Assembly (NCBI RefSeq): GCF_015223055.1 | Contig: NZ_JADFBX010000017.1 | Coordinates: 1 to 64,000, forward strand | Length of the DNA stretch: 64,000 nt | DNA from: Pedobacter sp. MC2016-24 | GTDB lineage: Bacteria > Bacteroidota > Bacteroidia > Sphingobacteriales > Sphingobacteriaceae | Direction: 5' to 3' | Part shown: positions 1-7,372 of the stretch, in pieces | Layout of the letters: every line of letters starts with the position of its first letter | Position numbering within the stretch: the first letter of the stretch is position 1 | The notes under the pieces: generated by a model | Told to the model about the DNA's origin: nothing | Seen by the model: the letters and a program-made list of their open reading frames with translations, nothing else | Database searches by the model: none | Program-made: the position numbers and the translations under genes

Positions 1-14
1 GGAATGGTGAATTC

Positions 15-2144
15 CTACCTGTCGTTGCAGTTTTGACGGGTGATGTTTACACCATTCAGTATCACATCGAATTCGGTGCGTCGATTCAATTGCTGATCTG
101 CTTCTGAACATTCTACACCATCGTAGCACCTGTTAACCAATCTGGTTTTACCGTAGTATTCTATTTTAATTCTTTCTGCCCTGATTCCTTTGGATACCAG
201 GTAAGCTTTTGCGTTGGCACCACGGTTTAGTGACAAGCGTCTGTTGTATTCTTCCGATGCACGGCTATCGCAGTGGCTCGAAGTGATGATGGTAATTTCA
301 GGATACTTTCTCATTAAGGCTGCCAACTCATCCAGTGCTGGTCTTGCATCAGGTCTGATCTCATATCTGTCCAGATCATAATAAATGTTCTTTACTGCAA
401 AGACCTTTTTTAGAGAATCACAATTGTTCAGTACATATTGTTGTGCGGTTTCTGTTTTATTTAAACGAATATCCATCCTGATTGTTGAATCCTGGGTAAT
501 GCCTAAGGAAGTTACAAATCCAAGCTGACTAACATAACCAATTTTTTGTGTTGTGGTTTCGTAGTCGGTTTCTTTTGGCAATTCCCGCTTAAATTCTCCT
601 CTGGCATTGGTTCGGATGGTATCGGTTCCATCTAAGTGCCTCATCAGGATTCGACTGCCTGGTAACGGTAGCCGCGTGCGCGCATCTGTTACTGTTCCTT
701 CCAATAAAATCCGATATGTCGCCCTTTCGAATTTATAGATGTCATCATTTCCTCTTCTGTTCGAACTGAGGAAGCCAGTTTTTCCATCATCACTTTTAAT
801 GAATCCAAAATCATCTGTAGCGGAGTTGATGGGTACACCCAGGTTTCTGGGCGTACTGATGGCTTTCATTTCTTTCAGATCAACTTCGAAGATGTCCAGC
901 CCACCTAATCCCGGATGTCCGGTTGAAGAGAAGTACAGGTTTCCATCTTTGTCTAAAAATGGGAACATCTCGTTACCTTCAGTATTGATTTTTTTGCCCA
1001 GGTTGACCGGACGGGTCCATTGTGCACTGTTTCCAGATCGTACACAATAATACAGGTCTGTTCCACCGTATCCTCCAGGCATGTCCGATGCGAAAACCAA
1101 TATCGTTCCGTCTTTGCTTAATGTTGGATGGCCAACGGCATATTCGTTACTATTCCATGGAAAAGGAGTGATGGTATTTAGATTGTTGCCACTGGCAATA
1201 AATAATTTAAGTTTATTGATGCCGTCTTTACTGGTTTGTACAGTTCCATGTTCATAATTGTTGCGGGTAAAGATGATGGATCCATCAGGAAATACAGCGG
1301 ATGTGCCCTCATGATATTTGGTGTTGATATTTCCTGGAACCGGCTTAATGTCTAATGTTTGAGATAACAAGAAGGCTAAAGTGTCTCTTTGTAAAGTAGG
1401 GTTGTACAGGCCCAGCGTTTTGCTGTCGTTACTCGTTGGCGCTGTATCATCGTCGTTAAAGCGGTAAACAATATTTTTTTTACCTCTGGCGGTATTGATC
1501 AGGCTGTCAGGATCAAGTGTCTTGATGTCATTGAGGTTTGGTACAAAATAGAGGTCGGTGAATGGTGCATTGTCCCATCCATATACCAGGCCTGTCAGTC
1601 TCGGTGTTTTTTTATTACTGCTAAATATTAGGCCATTTTTATAATATGTGGGCGCATAATCCGAACCCTGACTGTTCAAATTGGTAAACTGTAATTTCCA
1701 GTTCCCCGTGTTTTTGTTCAGGTTACTTGTTTTAGTTTTGGAAAATGAGACGGCCCTGTTATCGCCTGGCACCATAGCCAGGTATTTTCTGTACCAACCT
1801 TCAGAGCGTTCATATTGCTGCTTATTTGCAAGCGCTTCTGCATAGTACAATACCCATTTTGCCTGAAGTGGTTTTTGTTTGGTCAATTTTTCATACCAGA
1901 ATAAAGCCTCATCGTAATTTTTGATCATCTTATAGCTATAAGCAATCATTTCCAGTGCAGCTATATTATTTGAATCTGTTTTCAATACCTTTTTCAATTC
2001 TGGTATTGCAGAAATATAGTTTAAAGATGAATACTGCTCTTTTGCAGCGCTTAAATCACGATCTGTACTTTGTGCATTCGTTTTTGCAGCACAGCTCAAT
2101 AAAATGCAAATCGCTATAGAGATACGGTATATGTATAGTTTCAT
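15..2144 (-). CDS. PorE-like OmpA-family T9SS protein
   Basis: A 709-residue envelope protein. The start at 2144 puts a signal sequence at the N-terminus and leaves a 10-nt gap to the upstream gene; an open frame continues to 2204 but would add a non-signal extension inside that gene. Order: signal with a lipobox-like LLSC near residue 18, tetratricopeptide-type helices (about 30-125), a PD40-like beta-propeller (about 145-470, with DGTILVFASD and DGNLYFSS strands), a carboxypeptidase-regulatory-like beta-sandwich (about 480-560) and an OmpA C-terminal domain (about 590-700) with the NRRLSLNRG peptidoglycan-binding signature. This is the PorE architecture of the type IX secretion system, where the protein links the outer-membrane machine to peptidoglycan. 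It follows a PorP/SprF gene and a T9SS cargo gene, so it probably anchors that cargo's dedicated PorP. Role inferred from architecture and context. Confidence 0.85.
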   Translation of the reverse strand: MKLYIYRISIAICILLSCAAKTNAQSTDRDLSAAKEQYSSLNYISAIPELKKVLKTDSNNIAALEMIAYSYKMIKNYDEALFWYEKLTKQKPLQAKWVLYYAEALANKQQYERSEGWYRKYLAMVPGDNRAVSFSKTKTSNLNKNTGNWKLQFTNLNSQGSDYAPTYYKNGLIFSSNKKTPRLTGLVYGWDNAPFTDLYFVPNLNDIKTLDPDSLINTARGKKNIVYRFNDDDTAPTSNDSKTLGLYNPTLQRDTLAFLLSQTLDIKPVPGNINTKYHEGTSAVFPDGSIIFTRNNYEHGTVQTSKDGINKLKLFIASGNNLNTITPFPWNSNEYAVGHPTLSKDGTILVFASDMPGGYGGTDLYYCVRSGNSAQWTRPVNLGKKINTEGNEMFPFLDKDGNLYFSSTGHPGLGGLDIFEVDLKEMKAISTPRNLGVPINSATDDFGFIKSDDGKTGFLSSNRRGNDDIYKFERATYRILLEGTVTDARTRLPLPGSRILMRHLDGTDTIRTNARGEFKRELPKETDYETTTQKIGYVSQLGFVTSLGITQDSTIRMDIRLNKTETAQQYVLNNCDSLKKVFAVKNIYYDLDRYEIRPDARPALDELAALMRKYPEITIITSSHCDSRASEEYNRRLSLNRGANAKAYLVSKGIRAERIKIEYYGKTRLVNRCYDGVECSEADQQLNRRTEFDVILNGVNITRQNCNDR

Positions 2145-2154
2145 AATTGACGGA

Positions 2155-3087
2155 TCAGAAATATCTAGGTGAAAGTGTTTTTCCTCTTTTGGTACCAAAT
2201 TCATACCTCAACATGATCTCATGACTGCCTGAATTGAAGCTTTTTAATGCTGTGGTACTTCGGTCGTAAGCATAGCCTAACCGGATTTGTGGTGTAGCCT
2301 GAATTTCGATCATGGCTCCAATGTCTGCACTGGTCCTATATTGGGCCCCGATGCTAAACACATCTTTTATCCAAAGTGCAGCATTTAGATCTGCTTCAAG
2401 CGGCGCACCTTTTACACCTTTTACAAGTACTGAGGGTTTTATCTTAAAGTCATCATCAAGCGGTAGTACGACTCCAGAAGAGAAAAATACATGGAGCGCC
2501 TGTTTACTTCCGGCAACAACATCATTTGTAGTGTATTTTGTCAAGTTGTTTGGCATTAGATCCATAGCAGAAAGGCCGACATAGAAATCGTCGGAGTTGT
2601 AATAAACACCCGTTCCAACATTGAAAAGAAATTTCTTCACATTATCTGCGAATGCAGGATCGTAACCCTGTGTGCTGCCTAATGAGACTTCGGTAAAGTT
2701 TGCACGAAATTGACTGAAATTACCCTGGATACCGAAACTTAAGGTTCCCGTTTCCAGTCGGATCCTGTAGGCTGCACTAACTACAGCTCCATTTGTTTGT
2801 GTGATGCCAAGTTTGTCGGTAAACAACTGCAAACCTAAACCGATCTTATTATCCAAAATCGGCGCATCCATGGAGAATGTTCCGGTCTTCGGCGCACCAT
2901 CAATACCCGTCCACTGGTTTCTGAACAATGCGGTTGCTGAAAGTACGTTCCGGCTGCCCGCATAGGCCGGATTGATTGCAAGGGTATTGAACATGTATTG
3001 GGTATACATGGCGTCTTGCTGAGCCTTTACAGTACCTTGAAGTAGTATAAAGTAGGAGAATAATATAAATCCTGTTAGCCTTTTCAT
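2155..3087 (-). CDS. PorP/SprF family type IX secretion membrane protein
   Basis: A 310-residue outer-membrane beta-barrel protein. The start at 3087 gives a clean signal peptide (FILFSYFILLQGTVKAQ) followed by the family's hallmark QYMFNTLAINPAYAGSR; upstream open frame to 3324 lies inside the adhesin gene and is not expected to be translated. The start codon is one base after the stop of the upstream adhesin, so the two are translationally close. PorP/SprF proteins are needed for secretion or surface attachment of specific T9SS type B substrates, and the substrate is usually the gene next door, as here. The C-terminal half has the alternating beta-strand pattern ending in MLRYEFG. Sure of the family; the pairing with the adhesin is inference from adjacency. 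Confidence 0.93.
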   Translation of the reverse strand: MKRLTGFILFSYFILLQGTVKAQQDAMYTQYMFNTLAINPAYAGSRNVLSATALFRNQWTGIDGAPKTGTFSMDAPILDNKIGLGLQLFTDKLGITQTNGAVVSAAYRIRLETGTLSFGIQGNFSQFRANFTEVSLGSTQGYDPAFADNVKKFLFNVGTGVYYNSDDFYVGLSAMDLMPNNLTKYTTNDVVAGSKQALHVFFSSGVVLPLDDDFKIKPSVLVKGVKGAPLEADLNAALWIKDVFSIGAQYRTSADIGAMIEIQATPQIRLGYAYDRSTTALKSFNSGSHEIMLRYEFGTKRGKTLSPRYF

Positions 3088-3088
3088 C

Positions 3089-6000
3089 TTATCTGTTAAT
3101 GGTAATGTATCCAACACGTTTGTCTTTATTGTCAATGGTAATGATGTAATAATAAGTTCCGGCTGGTACATCATCTCCGATGTGAACTCCTTCCGTTGTT
3201 TTTCCGGCCCAGTTGTTTTCGTATTTAGTAACCTTGTGAATTCTATTTCCCCATCTGTTGTAAACTTCAAGTGAGATTTGTTTTCCCTGCGGATTTTCAA
3301 TGACAAAGAAATCATTGATTCCATCGTTGTTAGGGGAGAAGCCTCCGGGAATAAACAGATCAGGTGTTTTTACATTGATTGTTACTTTTCCTGGATTAGA
3401 CTGATTTCCATTGCCATCTTTAATTACATAAGTGAAATCATCAGGGCCTGTATAATCTGCATCTGGCGTATAAATGACTTCTCCTGTAACGGGATCTACA
3501 GTAACTGTACCATGTTTTGGAGGATCTGTTATGACTATGGTTGTGCCAGGTGTTTTAGTGATCGGAATAATCTGAGGCTTTCCAGATACACCAGGTACTG
3601 TAATGTCCGGGGCATTAATTGTTATTTTTGGATTGATGGTAACGGTTACTGTAATCGGATCAGATTCTGTACCGTCTGCTGTTTTTAAGGTGTAAGTGAA
3701 TATATCTGTTCCGATATAGCCGGCGACAGGCGTATAAAGAATTTCACCAGTAGGGCTAACTGTAACAGTTCCATGCGCAGGAGTAGTTTTAATGTTCACG
3801 GAAGTTCCTGTTTTACTCAAATCATTATTTTTCACGGGGATGCTTATCGGTGTGCCTTCGCGGGTTACACTGTTATCTGGTGATCCTACAGGCTTAACAG
3901 TAACGGTTACTGTAATCGGATCAGATTCTAATCCATCAGATGTTCTAAGTTTGTAAGTGTAGGTATCTATTCCAGAGAAACCAGCATTGGGTGTATAGGT
4001 TGTGGTGCCATTTGTATTTACGATTACCGCGCCATTAGTAGGGGCTGTTACTGGAATAACAGTTGTTCCTGTTTTTGAAATGTCATTGTCTTTTACAGAA
4101 ATGATAACGGGAGTTCCAACAGGAGTAGAGGCCTGATCGGAGCTTCCTGCTGGCTTGACATTTACAGTTACAATAATCGGATCTGATTCCAATCCATCTT
4201 TATTTTTTATAATATATGTAAAAGTGTCTTTTCCACTAAATCCAGTATTTGGAGTATAAGTTACTGTGCCATCTGGGTTAACAACGATTGTCCCATTTGA
4301 TGGATCCGTATTTTTGATTACTGTTGCTCCTACTTTTGAAGGATCGTTATCCAGGACATGAATGACGACTGAAGTACCTGCGGGCGTGCTGACTAGATCT
4401 GGGGCTCCTTCTGGTTTGATATTAACGGCAATAGTAACAATAGCGGTGTTTGATTCAGCTCCATAATTGTCCTTAACGGTGTATACAAATGAATCATAGC
4501 CACTGTAGCCTGAATATGGACGGTAAGTAACAATACCAGTAACTGGATCAATCACCAAAGTGCCGTGCTGAGGCTGGCTTTTAATCAGAATGCTTCCCCT
4601 ATCAATGGTGGAGTTGCCGTCTGCATCGGTATCATTATCTAAAACTGGAATAGGAATATTTGTATTGAGGTTGGTCGTAATCTTATCATCGTTAGCAACA
4701 GGACGATGGTTGACAGTAATTTGAACATCGTCAGAAAGTTCACAGCCCCCACTAGAAGTAACAGTCCATCTGAATATGTAAACGCCGCCTGTAAGATTAC
4801 TTACAGTAGCATTATAAAGTTCAGAATTGGTAAATACTGCGATATTAGGTCCTGAAACCTGTGTCCATTTCCCTGTATTTGTACCTATACTACTACCTTC
4901 GAGTTGATAGAAAGTAGTTGGTGTGGTTATATTTAGGAATCTGTCAACTCCTGCATCAGGTTGGGCAGGGGCGGCAGCGTAAGTTAAAGTAATCGATGCG
5001 GTGTTGGATATTTTTCCATAGGAATCCTTAATATTGTAAGAGCAGGACACGTTGCCGGTAAACGGAGATTCAGGAATAAATTGTACAGAACCTTGAGAAT
5101 TTAAAGAAAAAGTTCCTTTTCCAGGTATTGAATATGTATTTTGGATGCCAGGCACATTGGGGTCTAGGTCTATGGAAGCTTTGACGATAGTGGCACCAGG
5201 GTTCGTAGTTTTGTCATTTGCCGCTACGTCTATAATAGCTTGTTTACCCTGGCATAGAGTAAGCACATCATTTGCTGCAAGAGGATTGGTTAAGCCAGCA
5301 ATATTATATGCATCTATAGCTACATTTCGAATTTCGTGAAAATTGGTCTGATCACCGGTAGAAGATGCAAAACCATAACGAAGGTTTTGAGGAGCAGCCT
5401 CGCTATAATAATAATTGCTGATTACTGTTTTTGTTGTAGTAGGTATGCCCCCTTTAGTAACTCTTACCGTAATATTGTATCCGCCAGCGGGATTCGGATC
5501 TAAATCCATATATACCCGTCTGTAACCTGCATTTGTAGAATCAGGTCTTCTAGCTGCAGCATCCCCCACCAATGGAAAGCCAAAATCATCCATTTTGGCC
5601 GTAGTTAGAAACTTATAGTTGTCTGGAGTTAATGCGGTGCCATCTCCTTTACCTCTTAAAGTAATCGAACCTGGTTTTAACCCAGGAACACCGCCCTGTC
5701 TTCCCTCGACAGGATTAGAGAAGTTACCATATTCATCCAATCCGATCGATAAATAACCTTTACTAACTCCTGGGGATATTGGAGTTGTATTGGTATACTG
5801 TGCGTAGCCCAACGAACCGCCGAACCCACCGATATTAAATGGGGACGCATTCGCATCAAATAGGAAAAAACTTATTCCATCAGCTCCATTTCCTCCGTAA
5901 ATATAGTATTCAAACAATACACTTAATCCATTCGAAGATGGGAAGTTAGCTGTACTTATGGCATATCCTTTTTGGTCATTTGTATTATTTGTTAGCCTCA

Positions 6001-6223
6001 AATAGCCGTTCCCATTGGGATCAATTGGTGTTCCAAAGTGATTTGTTCCGTCAAATCCACTACCGCCAGCAGTTAAAAATGCAGATGGGGCACCGCCAAA
6101 GCTAATGCCCGGAGCTGTAGCATTTCTAAAGCTTTCAACATAGGGGAACTGAGCCGAAGCAGTTTGAACAATACCAAGCCCAATTAAGAGGAATAGTAAG
6201 AACAGGCGTAAAATTTTCATCAT
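3089..6223 (-). CDS. T9SS type B surface adhesin with lectin and tandem Ig-like repeats
   Basis: A 1044-residue secreted protein. Signal peptide is residues 1-24 (ending TASAQ). Residues about 25-310 resemble a bacterial L-type lectin domain (NGADGISFFLFD, GGSLGYAQ, LSIGLDEYGNFSNP). Then come about seven beta-sandwich modules, four of them close relatives about 85-90 residues apart (about 600-945) with the recurring pattern D-N-D/N, hG-T-V, Y-T-P-x-x-G-(F/Y)-x-G-x-D-x-F-T-Y and ESDPI-VTV. The last 95 residues are a gliding-motility-associated type B secretion domain (FIPGGFSPNNDGINDFF, EVYNRWGNRI, VPAGTYYYII). It would leave the cell through T9SS and act as a glycan-binding adhesin or matrix protein. 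First gene of the minus-strand unit with PorP/SprF and PorE-like genes. Its ligand is unknown. Confidence 0.9.
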   Translation of the reverse strand: MMKILRLFLLFLLIGLGIVQTASAQFPYVESFRNATAPGISFGGAPSAFLTAGGSGFDGTNHFGTPIDPNGNGYLRLTNNTNDQKGYAISTANFPSSNGLSVLFEYYIYGGNGADGISFFLFDANASPFNIGGFGGSLGYAQYTNTTPISPGVSKGYLSIGLDEYGNFSNPVEGRQGGVPGLKPGSITLRGKGDGTALTPDNYKFLTTAKMDDFGFPLVGDAAARRPDSTNAGYRRVYMDLDPNPAGGYNITVRVTKGGIPTTTKTVISNYYYSEAAPQNLRYGFASSTGDQTNFHEIRNVAIDAYNIAGLTNPLAANDVLTLCQGKQAIIDVAANDKTTNPGATIVKASIDLDPNVPGIQNTYSIPGKGTFSLNSQGSVQFIPESPFTGNVSCSYNIKDSYGKISNTASITLTYAAAPAQPDAGVDRFLNITTPTTFYQLEGSSIGTNTGKWTQVSGPNIAVFTNSELYNATVSNLTGGVYIFRWTVTSSGGCELSDDVQITVNHRPVANDDKITTNLNTNIPIPVLDNDTDADGNSTIDRGSILIKSQPQHGTLVIDPVTGIVTYRPYSGYSGYDSFVYTVKDNYGAESNTAIVTIAVNIKPEGAPDLVSTPAGTSVVIHVLDNDPSKVGATVIKNTDPSNGTIVVNPDGTVTYTPNTGFSGKDTFTYIIKNKDGLESDPIIVTVNVKPAGSSDQASTPVGTPVIISVKDNDISKTGTTVIPVTAPTNGAVIVNTNGTTTYTPNAGFSGIDTYTYKLRTSDGLESDPITVTVTVKPVGSPDNSVTREGTPISIPVKNNDLSKTGTSVNIKTTPAHGTVTVSPTGEILYTPVAGYIGTDIFTYTLKTADGTESDPITVTVTINPKITINAPDITVPGVSGKPQIIPITKTPGTTIVITDPPKHGTVTVDPVTGEVIYTPDADYTGPDDFTYVIKDGNGNQSNPGKVTINVKTPDLFIPGGFSPNNDGINDFFVIENPQGKQISLEVYNRWGNRIHKVTKYENNWAGKTTEGVHIGDDVPAGTYYYIITIDNKDKRVGYITINR

Positions 6224-6393
6224 AAAATTGAAATAGTAACAATAATTTATTTACCAAAAATGGAGCCACTTCACTCAAAAAACATTAGATTAAATTAATC
6301 GGTTATTTAAGTACCCAAAAGTACGATTTATAGTTAATTTTGGTTTCATAGGATTTGTATAATTGTTTTTTTCGTTAAAAAGCGTGAAAAAAA

Positions 6394-6407
6394 ATCACAA
6401 TTGTGAT
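6394..6407. promoter_or_regulatory. Perfect 14-bp palindrome, candidate operator
   Basis: ATCACAATTGTGAT reads the same on both strands and lies 170 bp upstream of the adhesin start and 264 bp upstream of the first EPS gene. The TCACA/TGTGA half sites resemble those bound by CRP/FNR-type regulators, but in the CRP site they face the other way and are separated by six bases. No transcription factor can be assigned from sequence. Confidence 0.4.
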
Positions 6408-6410
6408 AAA

Positions 6411-6440
6411 AAATATCCCCAAATATCCCCAAATATCCTC
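6411..6440 (+). repeat. Three tandem copies of a 10-bp unit
   Basis: AAATATCCCC occurs at 6411-6420 and 6421-6430 and as AAATATCCTC at 6431-6440. The spacing is about one helical turn, so three proteins could bind on one DNA face. It sits just beside the palindrome at 6394-6407 and overlaps the shared motif at 6424-6444. Confidence 0.7.
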
Positions 6441-6444
6441 GATT
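6424..6444 (+). promoter_or_regulatory. Candidate shared regulatory element, EPS copy
   Basis: This 21-bp stretch (TATCCCCAAA, then T, then ATCCTC, G, ATT) matches 19 of 21 positions of the minus-strand sequence at 26644-26664 upstream of the LruC lipoprotein gene. It points in the same direction relative to the EPS operon (227 bp before the start) as the other copy does to the LruC gene (178 bp before). A shared binding site is inferred. Confidence 0.4.
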
Positions 6445-6639
6445 GAGGTAATCGTTTAATTGTTCTTTTTAACAAACTCCTACATTTGTTCCTTTTCTTA
6501 ATTCATATTGAAGTCCATTATATTTGAGCAGGGAGAAGTGTATCTTGTTTTTTTTAGTATTTTTATCAGATCAAATTATGTAGAAACAAATTTGCCATTA
6601 TAATTGTAAGATGGTATAATATTAATACCAACCGCTTCA

Positions 6640-6647
6640 TAAATTTG
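6640..6647 (+). promoter_or_regulatory. Candidate -7 promoter element of EPS operon
   Basis: TAAATTTG fits the Bacteroidota primary-sigma -7 consensus TAnnTTTG and lies 24 bp before the ATG at 6671. No good TTTG -33 element was found at the usual spacing, so this is a tentative call. Confidence 0.4.
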
Positions 6648-6670
6648 TATTTATCTTTACAGCACTACTT

Positions 6671-7372
6671 ATGAGTAAAACAATGATCATTAAGTTAAAT
6701 TTTATTTTAATTTTACCTTTATTCCTTTTCCAGAATTTAAAAGCGCAGGACAAAGATGTCCTTGCTGATATTTCTACTTTATATGTTGAGAAGCTAATTG
6801 CGACAGCCAAAGATAATTACCCGAGGCTGAAAGCTTTTGGTACCCAGGTCAATGCGGCCAAAAGTGATCTTGCAGGAGCAAGGGCATCTTGGTTGGACCC
6901 TTTTTCTTTCCAATATGTATTTAGGTCTAATGATGCAAATACCAATGCTGTTGATATTAAAACCTCTGACATCTTGAACGGATATCAATTTGGTGTTTCC
7001 ATTAATCCAGGCTCGTTACTCGCTAAGCCAAGCCAGGTAAAAAAAGCTAAAGAACAGGTTAAACTCGCGCAGTATAACCTTGATGAATACAATCTTCAGT
7101 TGGAAGCCGAAGTTAAGAAACGATATTTTATGTATCTGCAGTGCCAAAAAATAATAACCCCTGTTAATAATGCTTTTTTAGAGGCAGAAAACAATTACAA
7201 TATATTTAAAATTAAATATCAAAAAGCTGAAACCACGCTGGAACAGTATAACAATGCTTCAACGAGTTACAATCAAGCTTATCAAGCCAAGATACAGGCA
7301 GAAATTAATTTTGTTACAGCCAAAGCTGCGTTAGAAGAATTAACTGTAAAAAAACTGGAAGAAATTAAGTAA
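6671..7372 (+). CDS. Half-size TolC-like outer-membrane efflux protein
   Basis: A 233-residue exported protein. An N-terminal signal (about residues 5-24, FILILPLFLFQNLKAQ) is followed by long amphipathic helices typical of one TolC (OEP) repeat: a helix about 35-60, a short strand region about 62-105 (FSFQYVFRSND, YQFGVSINPG) and a helical hairpin about 105-230 rich in Ala, Gln, Lys and Glu. TolC monomers normally have two such repeats and about 450 residues, so this is half size. It overlaps the next gene, a Wzz/Wzc-like protein, by the TAATG stop-start, so the two are translationally coupled. Expected role is the outer-membrane or periplasmic channel for exopolysaccharide export, in place of Wza, which is not in this window. 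A channel of six half-size units instead of three full ones is only a speculation. Confidence 0.8.
   Translation: MSKTMIIKLNFILILPLFLFQNLKAQDKDVLADISTLYVEKLIATAKDNYPRLKAFGTQVNAAKSDLAGARASWLDPFSFQYVFRSNDANTNAVDIKTSDILNGYQFGVSINPGSLLAKPSQVKKAKEQVKLAQYNLDEYNLQLEAEVKKRYFMYLQCQKIITPVNNAFLEAENNYNIFKIKYQKAETTLEQYNNASTSYNQAYQAKIQAEINFVTAKAALEELTVKKLEEIK

Larger units (their letters stand above)
6224..6670. other. Divergent regulatory region between adhesin and EPS operon
   Basis: AT-rich 447-bp gap between two divergent transcription units, with no credible gene. It holds a 14-bp perfect palindrome (6394-6407), three tandem 10-bp units (6411-6440), a motif shared with the LruC promoter region (6424-6444) and a -7-like element for the EPS operon (6640-6647). 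These are listed separately. Confidence 0.7.

Noticed and set aside
3278-3688. Plus-strand open frame of 136 codons within the adhesin gene
   Set aside because: It is antisense to the repeat region and rich in Cys, Ile and Arg with no domain; it mirrors the repeat codon pattern.
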